Assembly: GCA_041281825.1 (NCBI GenBank)
Contig: CP166298.1
Location: 1,984,001 to 2,048,000, forward strand
Reading direction: 5' to 3'
Source of the DNA: Paenibacillus_D tarimensis_A
GTDB lineage: Bacteria > Bacillota > Bacilli > Paenibacillales > Paenibacillaceae
Length of the DNA: 64,000 nt
Shown here: positions 44,114-53,255 of the stretch, piece by piece
Layout: every line of letters starts with the position of its first letter
Numbering within the stretch: the first letter of the stretch is position 1
The notes under the pieces: model-generated
Databases searched by the model: none
Told to the model about the DNA's origin: nothing
Seen by the model: only the letters and a program-made list of their open reading frames with translations
Made by a program: the position numbers and the translations under genes

Positions 44114-44857
44114 ATGAAGAGAAGACTGGTAATCAGCGATATTCATGGATGCTACGAGCCATTTAATCAATTACTTGAGCTGGTGAAGTATCATCCGGTT
44201 AACGATCAACTGATTTTATTGGGAGATTATGTTGATCGGGGAGCGGACAGCAGGAAAGTCCTCGACCAAGTACTAAGAATGGTGAGGGATGAAAGTGTAA
44301 TTGCACTGCAGGGAAATCATGACGAGCGATTTGCGGATGTCGTAATGGGGAGACACGGTGAAGCGAAGGTAAAGTTCTTTGAGCATGGCGGACTTCAAAC
44401 GATGGAAAGCTATCTGAATCTGAGTTTTCAAGGCGCTGAAGCAATGCGGGAAGAGCTTTTAGAAAAGTTTGTTGCGATTATTAATGAACGATATATGCAT
44501 CATGTCAGGTTTCTGGACGAGCTGCCCTGGTTTTATGAGGATGAGGATCACATTTATGTACATGCGGGAATCAATCCCGACTACATGCAGTGGAAAGAGC
44601 AGCCGAAACGGGACTTTCTCTATATAAAGGACCCGTTTATTAAGAAACCGATCTCAATCGGTAAGAGAATCATATTTGGGCACACGAAGACGATTGATAT
44701 TCACGGCTCCCCCGATATATGGTATGGCGACGGGAAGATCGGCATCGATGGGGGATGCGCCTACGGGTGTCAGTTGAATTGTCTGGAGATTCTAGGGAGA
44801 AATAAATATCGGACGTATTCCGTTCAGGCTGAACGAAACGGGTACGCACTTAGTTGA
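44114..44857 (+). CDS. metallophosphoesterase, Ser/Thr-phosphatase or Ap4A-hydrolase type
   Basis: 247 residues. The dinuclear metal motifs are complete: SDIHG, LLGDYVDRG, LQGNHDE, HAGIN, FGHTKT. Close in layout to PrpE/ApaH-like and PP2A-like bacterial phosphatases, which remove phosphate from proteins or cleave diadenosine tetraphosphate. Substrate not determined. GGAGAAGG lies before the ATG. Confidence 0.85.
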   Translation: MKRRLVISDIHGCYEPFNQLLELVKYHPVNDQLILLGDYVDRGADSRKVLDQVLRMVRDESVIALQGNHDERFADVVMGRHGEAKVKFFEHGGLQTMESYLNLSFQGAEAMREELLEKFVAIINERYMHHVRFLDELPWFYEDEDHIYVHAGINPDYMQWKEQPKRDFLYIKDPFIKKPISIGKRIIFGHTKTIDIHGSPDIWYGDGKIGIDGGCAYGCQLNCLEILGRNKYRTYSVQAERNGYALS

Positions 44858-44863
44858 GGAAAA

Positions 44864-44986
44864 ATGCCGATAACCGCCGAACATTTTATGCGACCTGAAG
44901 TTCGCATTAAAACGGTGGAGTACCATTGCATTCGGAAAGGCCGGTATCAGGATAAGCTGTTGTTGGGATACGGGCATTTGGAATAG
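44864..44986 (+). pseudogene. possible remnant of a MocR/PdxR-type regulator C-terminus
   Basis: 40 codons ending KGRYQDKLLLGYGHLE, which resembles the extreme C-terminus of GntR-aminotransferase (MocR) regulators (QDxLLLGYAxL). No upstream part is present. An ATG with GAGG exists, so expression of the fragment is possible. The rest of 44858-45165 holds nothing recognisable. Confidence 0.35.
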
Positions 44987-45165
44987 GATTGCTGCGTGAT
45001 GTAATGAAAAAGCAGTTTTTTTCATGAATGGCTATGGGGCTTCCGTACCTTGGTATTAAGATGTATAATAATGGAATCAAATCCAAACATGTGACACGGC
45101 TTCGACAATCTTGTTTTGCGGTTGGGTCATGTCGTAAACGGAAAAAAGTTCGAGAGGAAATTGAA

Positions 45166-45828
45166 ATGTTCGATTGGGTCGAAGAAATTGTTCCGCAAAA
45201 CGGTATTCATGAATTGAAAGTGCCTGAATCTATTCAAATTGAGGAGATTACTACGAATCAAAGAGATTCGATGTCCTATTTAGGCCAATTTTTTGCCGCT
45301 CCCAGTGCTCTCATGGCTGAAAATAATATGGTTCAATTGCGGGTAAGTAATGAGTATACAAAATCGGTATTGCTTTCAGAAGTAATGCCGCATTTTCGAA
45401 ACACAAAGGCTGTTTATCAAAATGGAAAAGTGATTACTTTTATAATGCAATATTTGAAAGAAAATTCAGCTACGATTTTCAATCGTTATACACAAAACGG
45501 ATTGCTTTTCCCGATCCTGCCGGACCTATACCGGAATACAAAGACGAATTTTGGCCCTGAAATATCTGGAAGAACACTAAGACATTTCGCAGTGAAGACG
45601 AATGAAATTGAGAAAATTAACCTTCCCTATACGGACGATTTCAGGAGATTTATTATACAGACATTCTTTGAACCGGGAGAGGGACTGACTCTTTGTCCAA
45701 CAGGATGGGAGTTCGATGATGACATACGAGAATCCATTACAGTCGGTTTTTTCGCTACCTTCGCATCTTCAATACGATTAATGGTTGATTCAAGTACACA
45801 TATCATTATTGCTATAGATATTAATTAA
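45166..45828 (+). CDS. hypothetical protein
   Basis: 220 residues, unrecognised. No signal peptide or membrane helix; mixed alpha/beta composition. Distinct segments are YLGQFFAAPSALMAENNMVQ, LRHFAVKTNE and FEPGEGLTLCPTGWEFDDDI. ATG 45166 is chosen because GAGAGG stands 8 bp before it; an in-frame extension to 45028 has no such site. AT-rich compared with the sugar locus. The exonuclease gene follows after 39 bp. Confidence 0.6.
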   Translation: MFDWVEEIVPQNGIHELKVPESIQIEEITTNQRDSMSYLGQFFAAPSALMAENNMVQLRVSNEYTKSVLLSEVMPHFRNTKAVYQNGKVITFIMQYLKENSATIFNRYTQNGLLFPILPDLYRNTKTNFGPEISGRTLRHFAVKTNEIEKINLPYTDDFRRFIIQTFFEPGEGLTLCPTGWEFDDDIRESITVGFFATFASSIRLMVDSSTHIIIAIDIN

Positions 45829-45867
45829 CTGCATAATTGCCGCGGGAAAGAAAGAAGGGTACTACTA

Positions 45868-46530
45868 ATGAAAATGCAATTCATATCCGATACGGATTAT
45901 ACCGTTTCGGGGGTACATATCAAGGATTTCTCCCGCCAGCGGTATTGTATCTTTGATTTTGAAGCGACAGGAATAAATCACGAGGAAGAATATATCACTC
46001 AGGTCGGGGCTGTAATCTTTGAAAACAACATAATTCAACGTGATAAGTCATTTTGCACCTATATCAAATCTCCCAAACCGATCCCGGAGGCGGTTGAGAG
46101 GTTTACAGGCATCTGTAACAAAGATCTTCAAGATGCGCCCACGTTGTCGGAGATCTATAGTGATTTCGTTGAATTTACCAAGGATGCGGTTCTGGTTACT
46201 CATGCGGGTTACGAGTTTGATTTGTTACTGCTGGAGAAGGAATGCGAAAGAAACAATTTGCCGATGATTGAGAATCAAGTTCTGGATACGAAAGCCTTGT
46301 TTTCTTTTCTGCATCCTGAAATCAACGAAATTATTTGGACAGACTATCTTATCCGCCATTATCAGATCAATGACAAGGATTTAAGAAGGCATGATGCGTT
46401 AGATGACAGTATATTGATCGGGCGCCTATTTCAGTGCATATTGCAAGAATATGAAAAAAGAAATCTGACGGATATCCACTTTGCGGAGCCGGTAAAGGTC
46501 AAGCGATTTCAGATTAAACCGTTAGCGTGA
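45868..46530 (+). CDS. DEDDh 3'-5' exonuclease
   Basis: 220 residues. Exo I FDFEATG (Asp, Glu), Exo II THAGYEFD and Exo III RRHDALDDS (His, Asp) form the DnaQ-like metal site. A 17-residue N-terminal extension precedes it. Stand-alone proofreading-type exonuclease acting on DNA or RNA ends; exact substrate unknown. Cytosolic. Confidence 0.85.
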   Translation: MKMQFISDTDYTVSGVHIKDFSRQRYCIFDFEATGINHEEEYITQVGAVIFENNIIQRDKSFCTYIKSPKPIPEAVERFTGICNKDLQDAPTLSEIYSDFVEFTKDAVLVTHAGYEFDLLLLEKECERNNLPMIENQVLDTKALFSFLHPEINEIIWTDYLIRHYQINDKDLRRHDALDDSILIGRLFQCILQEYEKRNLTDIHFAEPVKVKRFQIKPLA

Positions 46531-46579
46531 AGGTTTGAATAATTTGAAGATAAGAAAACTGATAGAGAGGGGTACCGAT

Positions 46580-47345
46580 TTGAACATATCCCAATTCCAG
46601 CGAAGCATCGGGATGCTGTTTGGCGAGCTCCTCGAGTCGTTTCAGGATCAAGGTGAATATGGCTATCTCCAGACCGATCACAAAGCTTGGATACTGCACA
46701 AACTTGACTCCGGAAATAGTTGAACATGCGAATGTGGATGGGATTGATTTAATAGTGACCCACCATGATGCCTGGGACTTCGTATACGGCATGAAAGAAG
46801 AATGTGTCAAGAAATTGCGGGAGTATGACATTGGGCACTTCTTCGTCCATTTGCCGCTGGATTATGTGGAATTTGGAACCTGTAATTCATTGCTAAGAGA
46901 AATTGGAGAGGTCTCGATCATTCAACAATCAAGACACGTTAACGGCGATAGTGTTATCGGTGTCGGTCAGTTACCCGCCTCAATGTCGTTCACGGAATTG
47001 ATAGCCCGCCTTGAAAATGTCCTTGCGGAAGGCGTAAAAGCCTGGCAATTTGGAGGGGACAACGTTGCAAGAATCGGCATGCTGACCGGTGCGGGAAACG
47101 GTACGAACCATATTCGGGATGCGAAACAATTGCAGTGTGATGTTTATATTACCGGAGAAAGCTCATTGTACACTGTTCATTATGCAAAATTCGCTGGCAT
47201 GAACTTGATTGTCGGAAGCCATACGTTTACGGAGATTTTTGGCGTGAGATCCTTGGCATATAAGTTGAAGGAGTTATTCCCGCATATTGAAATCGTTTAT
47301 CTTAAAGAGGATCATCTTGAATCGAAGGTTTTGAAAAATACATAG
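46580..47345 (+). pseudogene. Nif3-like dinuclear-metal protein, broken by one frameshift
   Basis: TTG 46580 (GAGAGGGG 7 bp before) opens MNISQFQRSIGML and runs through GEYGYLQTDH to a stop at 46721-46723. The +1 frame continues from about 46680 with GYCTNLTPEIVEHANVDG, VTHHDAWDF, VHLPLDYVEFGT and the C-terminal TGESSLYTVHYA...GSHTFTEIFG. Removing one A from the CACAAAG run near 46681 restores a single frame of about 254 residues. So it is either a recent pseudogene, a sequencing error or a recoding site. Nif3 proteins bind two metals; their role is unsettled. Confidence 0.7.
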
Positions 47346-47381
47346 CAATAAAACGGAGTGACATGAAGGAGCGTGTGACTC

Positions 47382-48128
47382 ATGCACAATAATGAAATGG
47401 CTATTTATCCGGTTAAATGGAAACTTATTGTCTTATTCGTGTTATCGGTCCTGTTCGTGGTCATCGGATTATTGTTTGTAACAAAAGCGATTTATAACGT
47501 GAATTCCGTAAGTAGTATTGTGATCACGATGGTTATATTGATTCTTCTTCATTTGATTGATAGTCGGAAATTGCGTAAGAGCAATGCAGAGGCATATGCC
47601 AAAATATTTTCGCCCAAAAATGTATTAGCTCCCATTGCCTTTATGAGCTTAGTTATTATTTTGGAGATCATTGACCAAACAAGAATAATCAATCGATATT
47701 TGCTCGGAACCATAAGCATCCTTCACTTTGGTTTGAGCGCGATTTATTTCCTCTACCGACTGGTATTAAGCAAGCCGTCCCTGATTATCAATGATAAAGG
47801 GCTCAACGATAATTCATCCCTGTTGAGTGCAGGAGAAATCACATGGGAAGAAATAGATGAAATAACGATGTACTCTTATATGGGTAACAGGTTTGTTGGA
47901 ATCACAGTAAACGAGGATAAAGCAAAGCGGCTAAATAAAATCAAAAGAATGCTTTTAAAAGCTCGAAATGTCATAAGCATCTCCGAAAAATCAGTTTCAA
48001 TTCCATTAACCGAGCTGTATGATATTTTAAATGAGCTTTGGCAGAGACAAATACAAGCAAAGGATGATAGCGATGATACTCGAAGTGGCAATGCTGCAAG
48101 TGAAACCGGGATTAACAGACGAGTTTGA
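47382..48128 (+). CDS. STM3941-type membrane protein
   Basis: 248 residues. Four hydrophobic helices in the first 130 residues, then a soluble domain with PSLIINDKGLNDNSS and ITWEEIDEI, the pattern of STM3941-family proteins (PH-like domain after two or more helices). Function unknown. Its last 56 bp overlap the next gene in another frame. Confidence 0.7.
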   Translation: MHNNEMAIYPVKWKLIVLFVLSVLFVVIGLLFVTKAIYNVNSVSSIVITMVILILLHLIDSRKLRKSNAEAYAKIFSPKNVLAPIAFMSLVIILEIIDQTRIINRYLLGTISILHFGLSAIYFLYRLVLSKPSLIINDKGLNDNSSLLSAGEITWEEIDEITMYSYMGNRFVGITVNEDKAKRLNKIKRMLLKARNVISISEKSVSIPLTELYDILNELWQRQIQAKDDSDDTRSGNAASETGINRRV

Positions 48129-48363
48129 ACATAACTTTAAGATCGCATCAGGAATTATCTCCAAAATGAAAGGTTATGTCAATCATGAATTAAAGAAGTG
48201 TATCGAAGACAAGAATAAATATATTTTGCTGGTCCGATGGGAGACGCTGGAGGATCATACAATCGGGTTTCGGGGGTCTGAAGAGTACCAGGGGTGGAAG
48301 AGCCTGCTGCACCATTTTTACGATCCTTTCCCGACGGTGGAACATTATGAAGAGATTCAATGA
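48073..48363 (+). CDS. antibiotic-biosynthesis-monooxygenase (ABM) domain protein
   Basis: 96 residues. Ferredoxin-like ABM fold: EVAMLQVKPGLTDEFE, VRWETLEDHTIGFRGSEEYQ and HHFYDPFPTVEHYEEI. Small dimeric enzymes of this type oxidise or cyclise small molecules or degrade haem. ATG 48073 lies inside the preceding gene with AAAGGA upstream. Confidence 0.8.
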   Translation: MILEVAMLQVKPGLTDEFEHNFKIASGIISKMKGYVNHELKKCIEDKNKYILLVRWETLEDHTIGFRGSEEYQGWKSLLHHFYDPFPTVEHYEEIQ

Positions 48364-48395
48364 AAGAAACGTTAGATGAAGGAAGGAGATTCCAA

Positions 48396-48770
48396 GTGCA
48401 GGCAATCCATCTATTGAAAGTTTATTTTATACTATCGGGTTTACTTTCTGTTTCGTCCGCTATGCAGGTATTCGAGCATTGGTCCAAAGGAAATTACATT
48501 ATGACTTCTTTCTATGGCATTATGGCGTTATTTTGGTTGTATGTTTTCATGGTCGTTTCACTGGATTTAATTAAAAAAGATCCTATATCGATGAAAGGCA
48601 CAGTTAGATCAACAAAGAACAGCAGGATTTGGGTCACGTTACAATCAGGAAAAGTCAAGAGCTATATCGTTCCAGTCAAGGAGGTAATGCATAAGCTGGA
48701 AGCAGGCAAGCAAATTGAAATCATCCTGACTAAACGTACAAAACAATTAAAAGAGATAAAAATCATATGA
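48396..48770 (+). CDS. small membrane protein, unrecognised
   Basis: 124 residues. Two membrane helices (about 8-28 and 36-56) followed by a basic cytosolic domain that could be an SH3/OB-like barrel (VRSTKNSRIWVTLQSGKVKS). GTG 48396 is preferred since AAGGAAGGAG stands 7 bp before it; ATG 48360 overlaps the previous stop but lacks a ribosome-binding site. Confidence 0.6.
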   Translation: MQAIHLLKVYFILSGLLSVSSAMQVFEHWSKGNYIMTSFYGIMALFWLYVFMVVSLDLIKKDPISMKGTVRSTKNSRIWVTLQSGKVKSYIVPVKEVMHKLEAGKQIEIILTKRTKQLKEIKII

Positions 48771-48795
48771 ATGGAGCAATAGTTGGAGGTGTCTT

Positions 48796-49533
48796 ATGAA
48801 CAACATCTTTATCATTACGGGAACATCAAGGGGCATCGGCGAGCAATTAGCCAAGCTGCTTCTTGAGAGAGGCGATGTTGTCTATGGGATTTCAAGGGGT
48901 AGTTCCGGCGTCTTGGACAAGTACGATATGTACACCTCCGTTCATTTTGATTTAGGTATTGGTTCAGAAATTGATCTTATACTGAGCGGACTTTTCGAAC
49001 AAATCGACTTGAACCGTACGGAAATGATTTGTCTGATCAATAATGCCGCCATGCTCGAACCGTTGAAGTCAATTGACCAATGCAGCGCCGATGAAATAAA
49101 CAAAAATCTGCAGATCAGTCTGGTAGCTCCGATGGTTTTGACGTCTTCTTTTATTAAACTGACGGACAATCATCCATTTAGAAGGAAAATCATAAATATC
49201 TCTTCAGGCTCGGGCATCTATCCGGCACCGGCGATGGGCGTATATTGTACAGCAAAAGCCGGGATAAATATGTTCACCCGATGTGTCGGGGCAGAGCAAG
49301 CGAAAGCACACAATCCCGTTGAAATGATCGCCGTTGATCCGGGCATGGTCGAAACCGAGATGCAACAGATTGCCAGAGGAAAGAATGATGAGGATTTTGA
49401 AATGGCGAAATATTTTAAGCAAGCCTGCCAAACGGGACAGCTGCAATCAGCAGAGGCGCTGGGGAAGCATTTACTGAACATCATCGATAAGAAGTTTGAA
49501 ACCGGAAAACTTATAAACTATGCCGATGGATAA
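48796..49533 (+). CDS. SDR oxidoreductase, YueD/benzil-reductase-like
   Basis: 245 residues. TGTSRGIGEQLA, LINNAA, catalytic Ser in NISSGSG and YCTAKAG (Tyr/Lys), and VDPGMVETEMQ match the sepiapterin/benzil reductase subgroup. NADPH-dependent reduction of a diketone or pterin-like carbonyl is likely. GGAGG 7 bp before the ATG. Confidence 0.82.
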   Translation: MNNIFIITGTSRGIGEQLAKLLLERGDVVYGISRGSSGVLDKYDMYTSVHFDLGIGSEIDLILSGLFEQIDLNRTEMICLINNAAMLEPLKSIDQCSADEINKNLQISLVAPMVLTSSFIKLTDNHPFRRKIINISSGSGIYPAPAMGVYCTAKAGINMFTRCVGAEQAKAHNPVEMIAVDPGMVETEMQQIARGKNDEDFEMAKYFKQACQTGQLQSAEALGKHLLNIIDKKFETGKLINYADG

Positions 49534-49595
49534 GCTTGACGATGAACATGTTGGTAAGTTATCAGTCGCTGCAAAGGAGTTGGATTTCAAGAGTC

Positions 49596-50030
49596 ATGGA
49601 TAACGGGTTCCAAAAACAGGAATATGCCATCTCATATCCGTATATAACGTCATTGTATTTGGCTATATTCTGTCTGATTAACATCACATCTATTTTCATA
49701 GATGACATTTTGGGCGAAAGAAAGATCTATTATAGTATTTCTGTCATAGCTATCCTCATCGTGACTGGACTGCTAATGGTTATCGAATTTATAAGAGACC
49801 GCAAACTTATCATTGAAGAAAATCGTTTGATCATTGACGGAATACCGTTAGAAAGAAACGAGATCATAAAGACGACCATGAACAGCTATTTCATTCAAAT
49901 AAAAACTACTCGAAAACAACGGTCGCAACGTCTAATTAGAATGGATTTCAAGAAACCGGACAGGGAAATGAAAAGAAATATGTTCAAAGCGTGGCTTGAG
50001 AGAAATAATGTAAAAGTAAAAATATATTAA
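49596..50030 (+). CDS. hypothetical membrane protein
   Basis: 144 residues, unrecognised. Two membrane helices (about 16-34 and 45-65) then a basic soluble tail similar in plan to the protein at 48396. AAAGGAG at 49573-49579 lies inside an in-frame extension that starts at 49536, which favours an internal start, though the spacing to ATG 49596 is long. Confidence 0.5.
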   Translation: MDNGFQKQEYAISYPYITSLYLAIFCLINITSIFIDDILGERKIYYSISVIAILIVTGLLMVIEFIRDRKLIIEENRLIIDGIPLERNEIIKTTMNSYFIQIKTTRKQRSQRLIRMDFKKPDREMKRNMFKAWLERNNVKVKIY

Positions 50031-50049
50031 TAGATGAGGTATAGCAAAC

Positions 50050-50430
50050 ATGAAAATCGAGCGCATCGACCATTTCGTTCTGACCGTCAAAGACATCGAA
50101 TCCACTATCCATTTCTATAAAAACATACTAGGAATGGAGCTCGTAGAGTTTGGAGATAACAGAAAGGCACTGGCCTTTGGCAATCAAAAAATAAATCTGC
50201 ATGAGTCCGGGAAGGAGTTCGAACCAAAGGCAAAAACCCCTTCCCCGGGATCGGGAGATTTTTGTCTGATAACGCACACGCCAATAAAAGAAGTTATAAC
50301 TTACTTGGAGTCATTAGGAATCGTTATTGAAGAAGGACCGGTCATGAGGACAGGCGCGCTGGGTAAGATTGAATCCGTCTATCTTCGCGATCCGGACGGA
50401 AATCTTATTGAGATATCCAATTATCTCTAA
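50050..50430 (+). CDS. VOC-family (glyoxalase/dioxygenase fold) protein
   Basis: 126 residues. RIDHFVLTVKDIESTIHFYK, INLHESG and YLRDPDGNLIEISNY supply the His/Glu metal-site pattern of vicinal oxygen chelate proteins. Similar to small virulence/catechol-dioxygenase-like members. Substrate unknown. Confidence 0.85.
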   Translation: MKIERIDHFVLTVKDIESTIHFYKNILGMELVEFGDNRKALAFGNQKINLHESGKEFEPKAKTPSPGSGDFCLITHTPIKEVITYLESLGIVIEEGPVMRTGALGKIESVYLRDPDGNLIEISNYL

Positions 50431-50432
50431 CT

Positions 50433-50457
50433 GCGGGAATCGCCCGCCCTAACTTTT
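50433..50457. terminator. weak terminator between convergent genes
   Basis: GCGGG-AATCG-CCCGC followed by CCTAACTTTTA. Short stem, so only partial termination is expected. Confidence 0.35.
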
Positions 50458-50977
50458 ATCGCAATATACCTAGATATTCTTTCCACGGCCCGACGTCCTC
50501 CTTGTACCTCACGGCCATTACCCGCACGATCTGGGCGATATGCGTTAAATCATGAACAACCCACGTAGAAAGCAACTCTCTTAGCTTCACCGTGCCGAAT
50601 GCCGGGTGTGTTCCAGTCCATTCAAGATGCAATTCAGGGTCGATCAGTTTCTTAAGTTTGGTTATATTATGTTTCCTGATCGATATAAACTCAAGCAGCT
50701 TTTGTTCGATCGATCTTTCAAATTGTTCATTAAGGTGTGCGTAGCGGTCAAATGGAGGAAATGGTTTGCGCTCACCTTCTTGAAGGATCATCTCTAATCT
50801 TGGTATCCAATTGTTGTTCTCTCCCTCGATGAGGTGCTCGATTACTTCCGAGGCGTTCCAGGTTCCTTCGCCTTCATTGCATAGCAGCCATCCATCAGAT
50901 AACCCGGATAAAAAATACTCCAATGTCCGGGGCGTACGCTCCAGCACCTCAATCGCTTCCTTCATATCAAAATTCAT
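50456..50977 (-). CDS. DinB-family protein
   Basis: 173 residues. LERTPRTLEYFLSGLSDGWL, NASEVIEHLIEGE and VVHDLTHIAQIVRVM place three His residues as in DinB/YfiT metal-dependent proteins. AAAGGAG lies 7 bp before ATG 50977; an extension to 51013 is not supported. Divergent from the TetR gene and close to its operators. Confidence 0.8.
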   Translation of the reverse strand: MNFDMKEAIEVLERTPRTLEYFLSGLSDGWLLCNEGEGTWNASEVIEHLIEGENNNWIPRLEMILQEGERKPFPPFDRYAHLNEQFERSIEQKLLEFISIRKHNITKLKKLIDPELHLEWTGTHPAFGTVKLRELLSTWVVHDLTHIAQIVRVMAVRYKEDVGPWKEYLGILR

Positions 50978-51064
50978 ACCGGGGCTCCTTTCTGCGACCA
51001 GCGTATTTTTCAAAGATTATAAGGACTTTATGGGATTGCGTCAAACAGCGCCTCCAAAAAATGG

Positions 51065-51122
51065 TTGACAAAAGTTGTAACCAACGGTTATATTATAACC
51101 ACAGGTTAGTAACCAATGGTTA
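51065..51122 (+). promoter_or_regulatory. TetR-gene promoter with three operators
   Basis: TTGACA at 51065-51070 and TATATT at 51089-51094 (18 bp apart). Three copies of TAACC-N3-GGTTA lie at 51078-51090, 51096-51108 and 51110-51122, in the spacer, over the start point and just downstream. This is the pattern expected for autorepression by the TetR protein encoded next. Confidence 0.7.
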
Positions 51123-51146
51123 TAATAAATGAAGAGGTTGAATAAG

Positions 51147-51788
51147 ATGGCAAACCGAAAAGAAATTCGATCTGAAGAAACGAAAAAAGCGATACTGTCC
51201 GCCGCGGGCACATTATTTGCTGCGAAAGGCTATGAGGCTGTCACAATGCGGGAAATCGCCAAACAAGCCAATTGTTCGCATACGACAATTTATATTTATT
51301 TTCAAGATAAGGAATCGCTGCTTCATGAGCTGTCCATGCCTCCTTTGCGCCAGCTGCAGCAACAAATGATCGATATCACCAATCATCCCGTATTAACGCC
51401 GTACCAAAAATTATCGAAGGTCAGTCAAGAGATCATCCGATTCTGCCTGACTCATCGCAGCATGTATTCGATCTTCTTCGCCGCGAAAGCGGCAAGGGTA
51501 GATGAGGAAGACCCGGAGCTGGAAATCAATCAGTTACGGAATTCACTGTTTCGGCTGCTGGGAGAGTCACTGCAGCACTGTCTTAAGATAACTGGAAACG
51601 ATGAACGTATGCTCGCATACAGCCGCATTTATTTTTACACTCTGCAAGGCATTATCGGAACGTACGCGATTTCAGAGGAACCATTGAAAGAGCTGTTCGA
51701 AAGAGTAGGGCCCACCTTTGAATTGGCCGTTCAGGTGCTTGTTGCCGGTTTTGAAACATTAATAAACGAAAGGATGAATGAACAATGA
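51147..51788 (+). CDS. TetR-family regulator
   Basis: 213 residues. N-terminal helix-turn-helix: SAAGTLFAAKGYEAVTMREI then AKQANCSHTTIYIYFQDK. The C-terminal ligand domain resembles the TetR_C_33/WHG type. AGAGG before ATG 51147 fixes the start (ATG 51129 lies closer to the operators). It overlaps the MBL-hydrolase start by 4 bp, so regulator and hydrolase are coupled and the hydrolase is its evident target. Confidence 0.88.
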   Translation: MANRKEIRSEETKKAILSAAGTLFAAKGYEAVTMREIAKQANCSHTTIYIYFQDKESLLHELSMPPLRQLQQQMIDITNHPVLTPYQKLSKVSQEIIRFCLTHRSMYSIFFAAKAARVDEEDPELEINQLRNSLFRLLGESLQHCLKITGNDERMLAYSRIYFYTLQGIIGTYAISEEPLKELFERVGPTFELAVQVLVAGFETLINERMNEQ

Positions 51789-52480
51789 AGTTGACGAAAA
51801 TTTCGGAAAACATATGGAGCTTAAAAACATGGCTGATCATCCCGATACACGTGTGGGTTGTTGTTGAAGAGGATGGGGTGACGCTGGTGGATGCCGGCAT
51901 TTCGGCAATGGCAGGCGGGATCATGAAGTTTATTGAAGGTCTGCAAGCGGGACCGCTAAAGCAAATCGTGTTGACACACGGCCATTCCGATCATGTAGGC
52001 GCCTTGAAGTCCATTCGCGCCCACAGCGAGGTGCCGGTCTACGCACACCGGATTGAAATTCCTTATATGCAAGGCGAACTGCCTTACCCGGGACGGAAAA
52101 AGGCCGCCCAGTCCGTTGAACCCGGCACGGTCCTTCCGCTGCCCGAGGATGAACAGGGGCATCCGCTTGCAATTGCAGGATTAATGCCATATCATACTCC
52201 GGGCCATTCTCCCGGTCATGTTGTTTACTATCATGAAAAGGACAACGTGCTTCTAGCAGGTGATCTGTTCACGTCAAAGAGGGGCCGGCTCCATTTTCCA
52301 ATGGCGATGTTCACTTCGAATATGGAGGAAGCGATCTCCAGCAGCCGCATCGTCACCCAATTGAACCCGGTAAGACTGGAAGTTTGCCATGGTGATTCGG
52401 TATTGGAGCCTGCCAGTCAAATGGGAGACTACATTAAAAAGGCCGCACAGAAATATTCGAATATTCCGATGCAATTATAA
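51785..52480 (+). CDS. metallo-beta-lactamase-fold hydrolase
   Basis: 231 residues. THGHSDHVGA, the later TPGHSPGHVV, LAGDLF and VCHGDSV give the two-metal site of MBL-fold hydrolases (glyoxalase II, lactonase or thioesterase type). No signal peptide. Controlled with the TetR gene in one operon, so induced by a compound it probably degrades (inference). Confidence 0.85.
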   Translation: MKLTKISENIWSLKTWLIIPIHVWVVVEEDGVTLVDAGISAMAGGIMKFIEGLQAGPLKQIVLTHGHSDHVGALKSIRAHSEVPVYAHRIEIPYMQGELPYPGRKKAAQSVEPGTVLPLPEDEQGHPLAIAGLMPYHTPGHSPGHVVYYHEKDNVLLAGDLFTSKRGRLHFPMAMFTSNMEEAISSSRIVTQLNPVRLEVCHGDSVLEPASQMGDYIKKAAQKYSNIPMQL

Positions 52481-52498
52481 TGAAGGTGGAGGGCTGAT

Positions 52499-53044
52499 AT
52501 GAAAGATCCGATTATCGTTCTTCCTTACGATCCGGATTGGGCGGGGGAATTTCAGGCGATTGGAAGAAGGCTGCGCCAGGCATTGCAGGAGGTTGCAATA
52601 CGGATCGACCATATTGGATCGACCTCTGTAAGCGGTCTGGCTGCAAAGCCGGTTATCGATATTCAAATATCCGTACGGTCGTTTGAACCGTTGCTGTTAT
52701 TCCGGGATCCGTTGGTTGAGCTTGGTTACGTTTATCGCGCGGATAATTCCGACTTGACGAAGCGGTATTTCCGGGAAAGCCCGGGTAAAAGACGAACTCA
52801 TATTCATGTACGGGAGCACGGAAGCTTTGCCGAGCAGTCTGCTTTGTTGTTCAGGGATTACTTGAGCGCTCATCAGGCCGCTGCAGGTGAATATGCAGAT
52901 TTGAAGTCTAAATTAGGCGAACTGTATAAACATGACCGGGTCAGATATGTGAACGAAAAAGACCCGTTTATATGGGAGACGATGAGAAAAGCAAATCAAT
53001 GGAGCCAAGAAGCAGGTTGGAAACCGGCGAAAAGTGATTGTTGA
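52499..53044 (+). CDS. GrpB-family (UPF0157) nucleotidyltransferase-fold protein
   Basis: 181 residues. RIDHIGSTSVSGLAAKPVID is the GrpB signature (nucleotidyltransferase fold with GS and D); KRRTHIHVREHGS and FRDYLSAH follow the family. Function unknown; similar domains are fused to dephospho-CoA kinase. GGAGGG before the ATG. Confidence 0.85.
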   Translation: MKDPIIVLPYDPDWAGEFQAIGRRLRQALQEVAIRIDHIGSTSVSGLAAKPVIDIQISVRSFEPLLLFRDPLVELGYVYRADNSDLTKRYFRESPGKRRTHIHVREHGSFAEQSALLFRDYLSAHQAAAGEYADLKSKLGELYKHDRVRYVNEKDPFIWETMRKANQWSQEAGWKPAKSDC

Positions 53045-53159
53045 ACATGTGCATGTTTTCCTTATCTAACGTATAAAGGAACTGAAATGTTACAATCCAG
53101 AAATGATGTGAAACAACTTTAAAGGTACCATTTGCACTACTTAATCGGAACGAATGTTC

Positions 53160-53188
53160 TTCCGTTGTTTGGAATAAGGTGGTACAAT
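53160..53188 (+). promoter_or_regulatory. extended -10 promoter of the third DinB-like gene
   Basis: TTCCGT, 17-bp spacer ending TGG, TACAAT, about 70 bp upstream of the DinB-like start. Similar to the promoters at 18522 and 27501. Confidence 0.5.
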
Positions 53189-53255
53189 AGGTAGGTTAGC
53201 ACCAACAATGTGTTGAAAAGAAATATAGACGACGGTGAAATGGAGGAAGGGAACA

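Noticed and set aside
44992..45026. Terminator after the MocR-like remnant
   Set aside because: Only a four- to five-base CTGC/GCAG stem with a long loop before the T-run, too weak to call.
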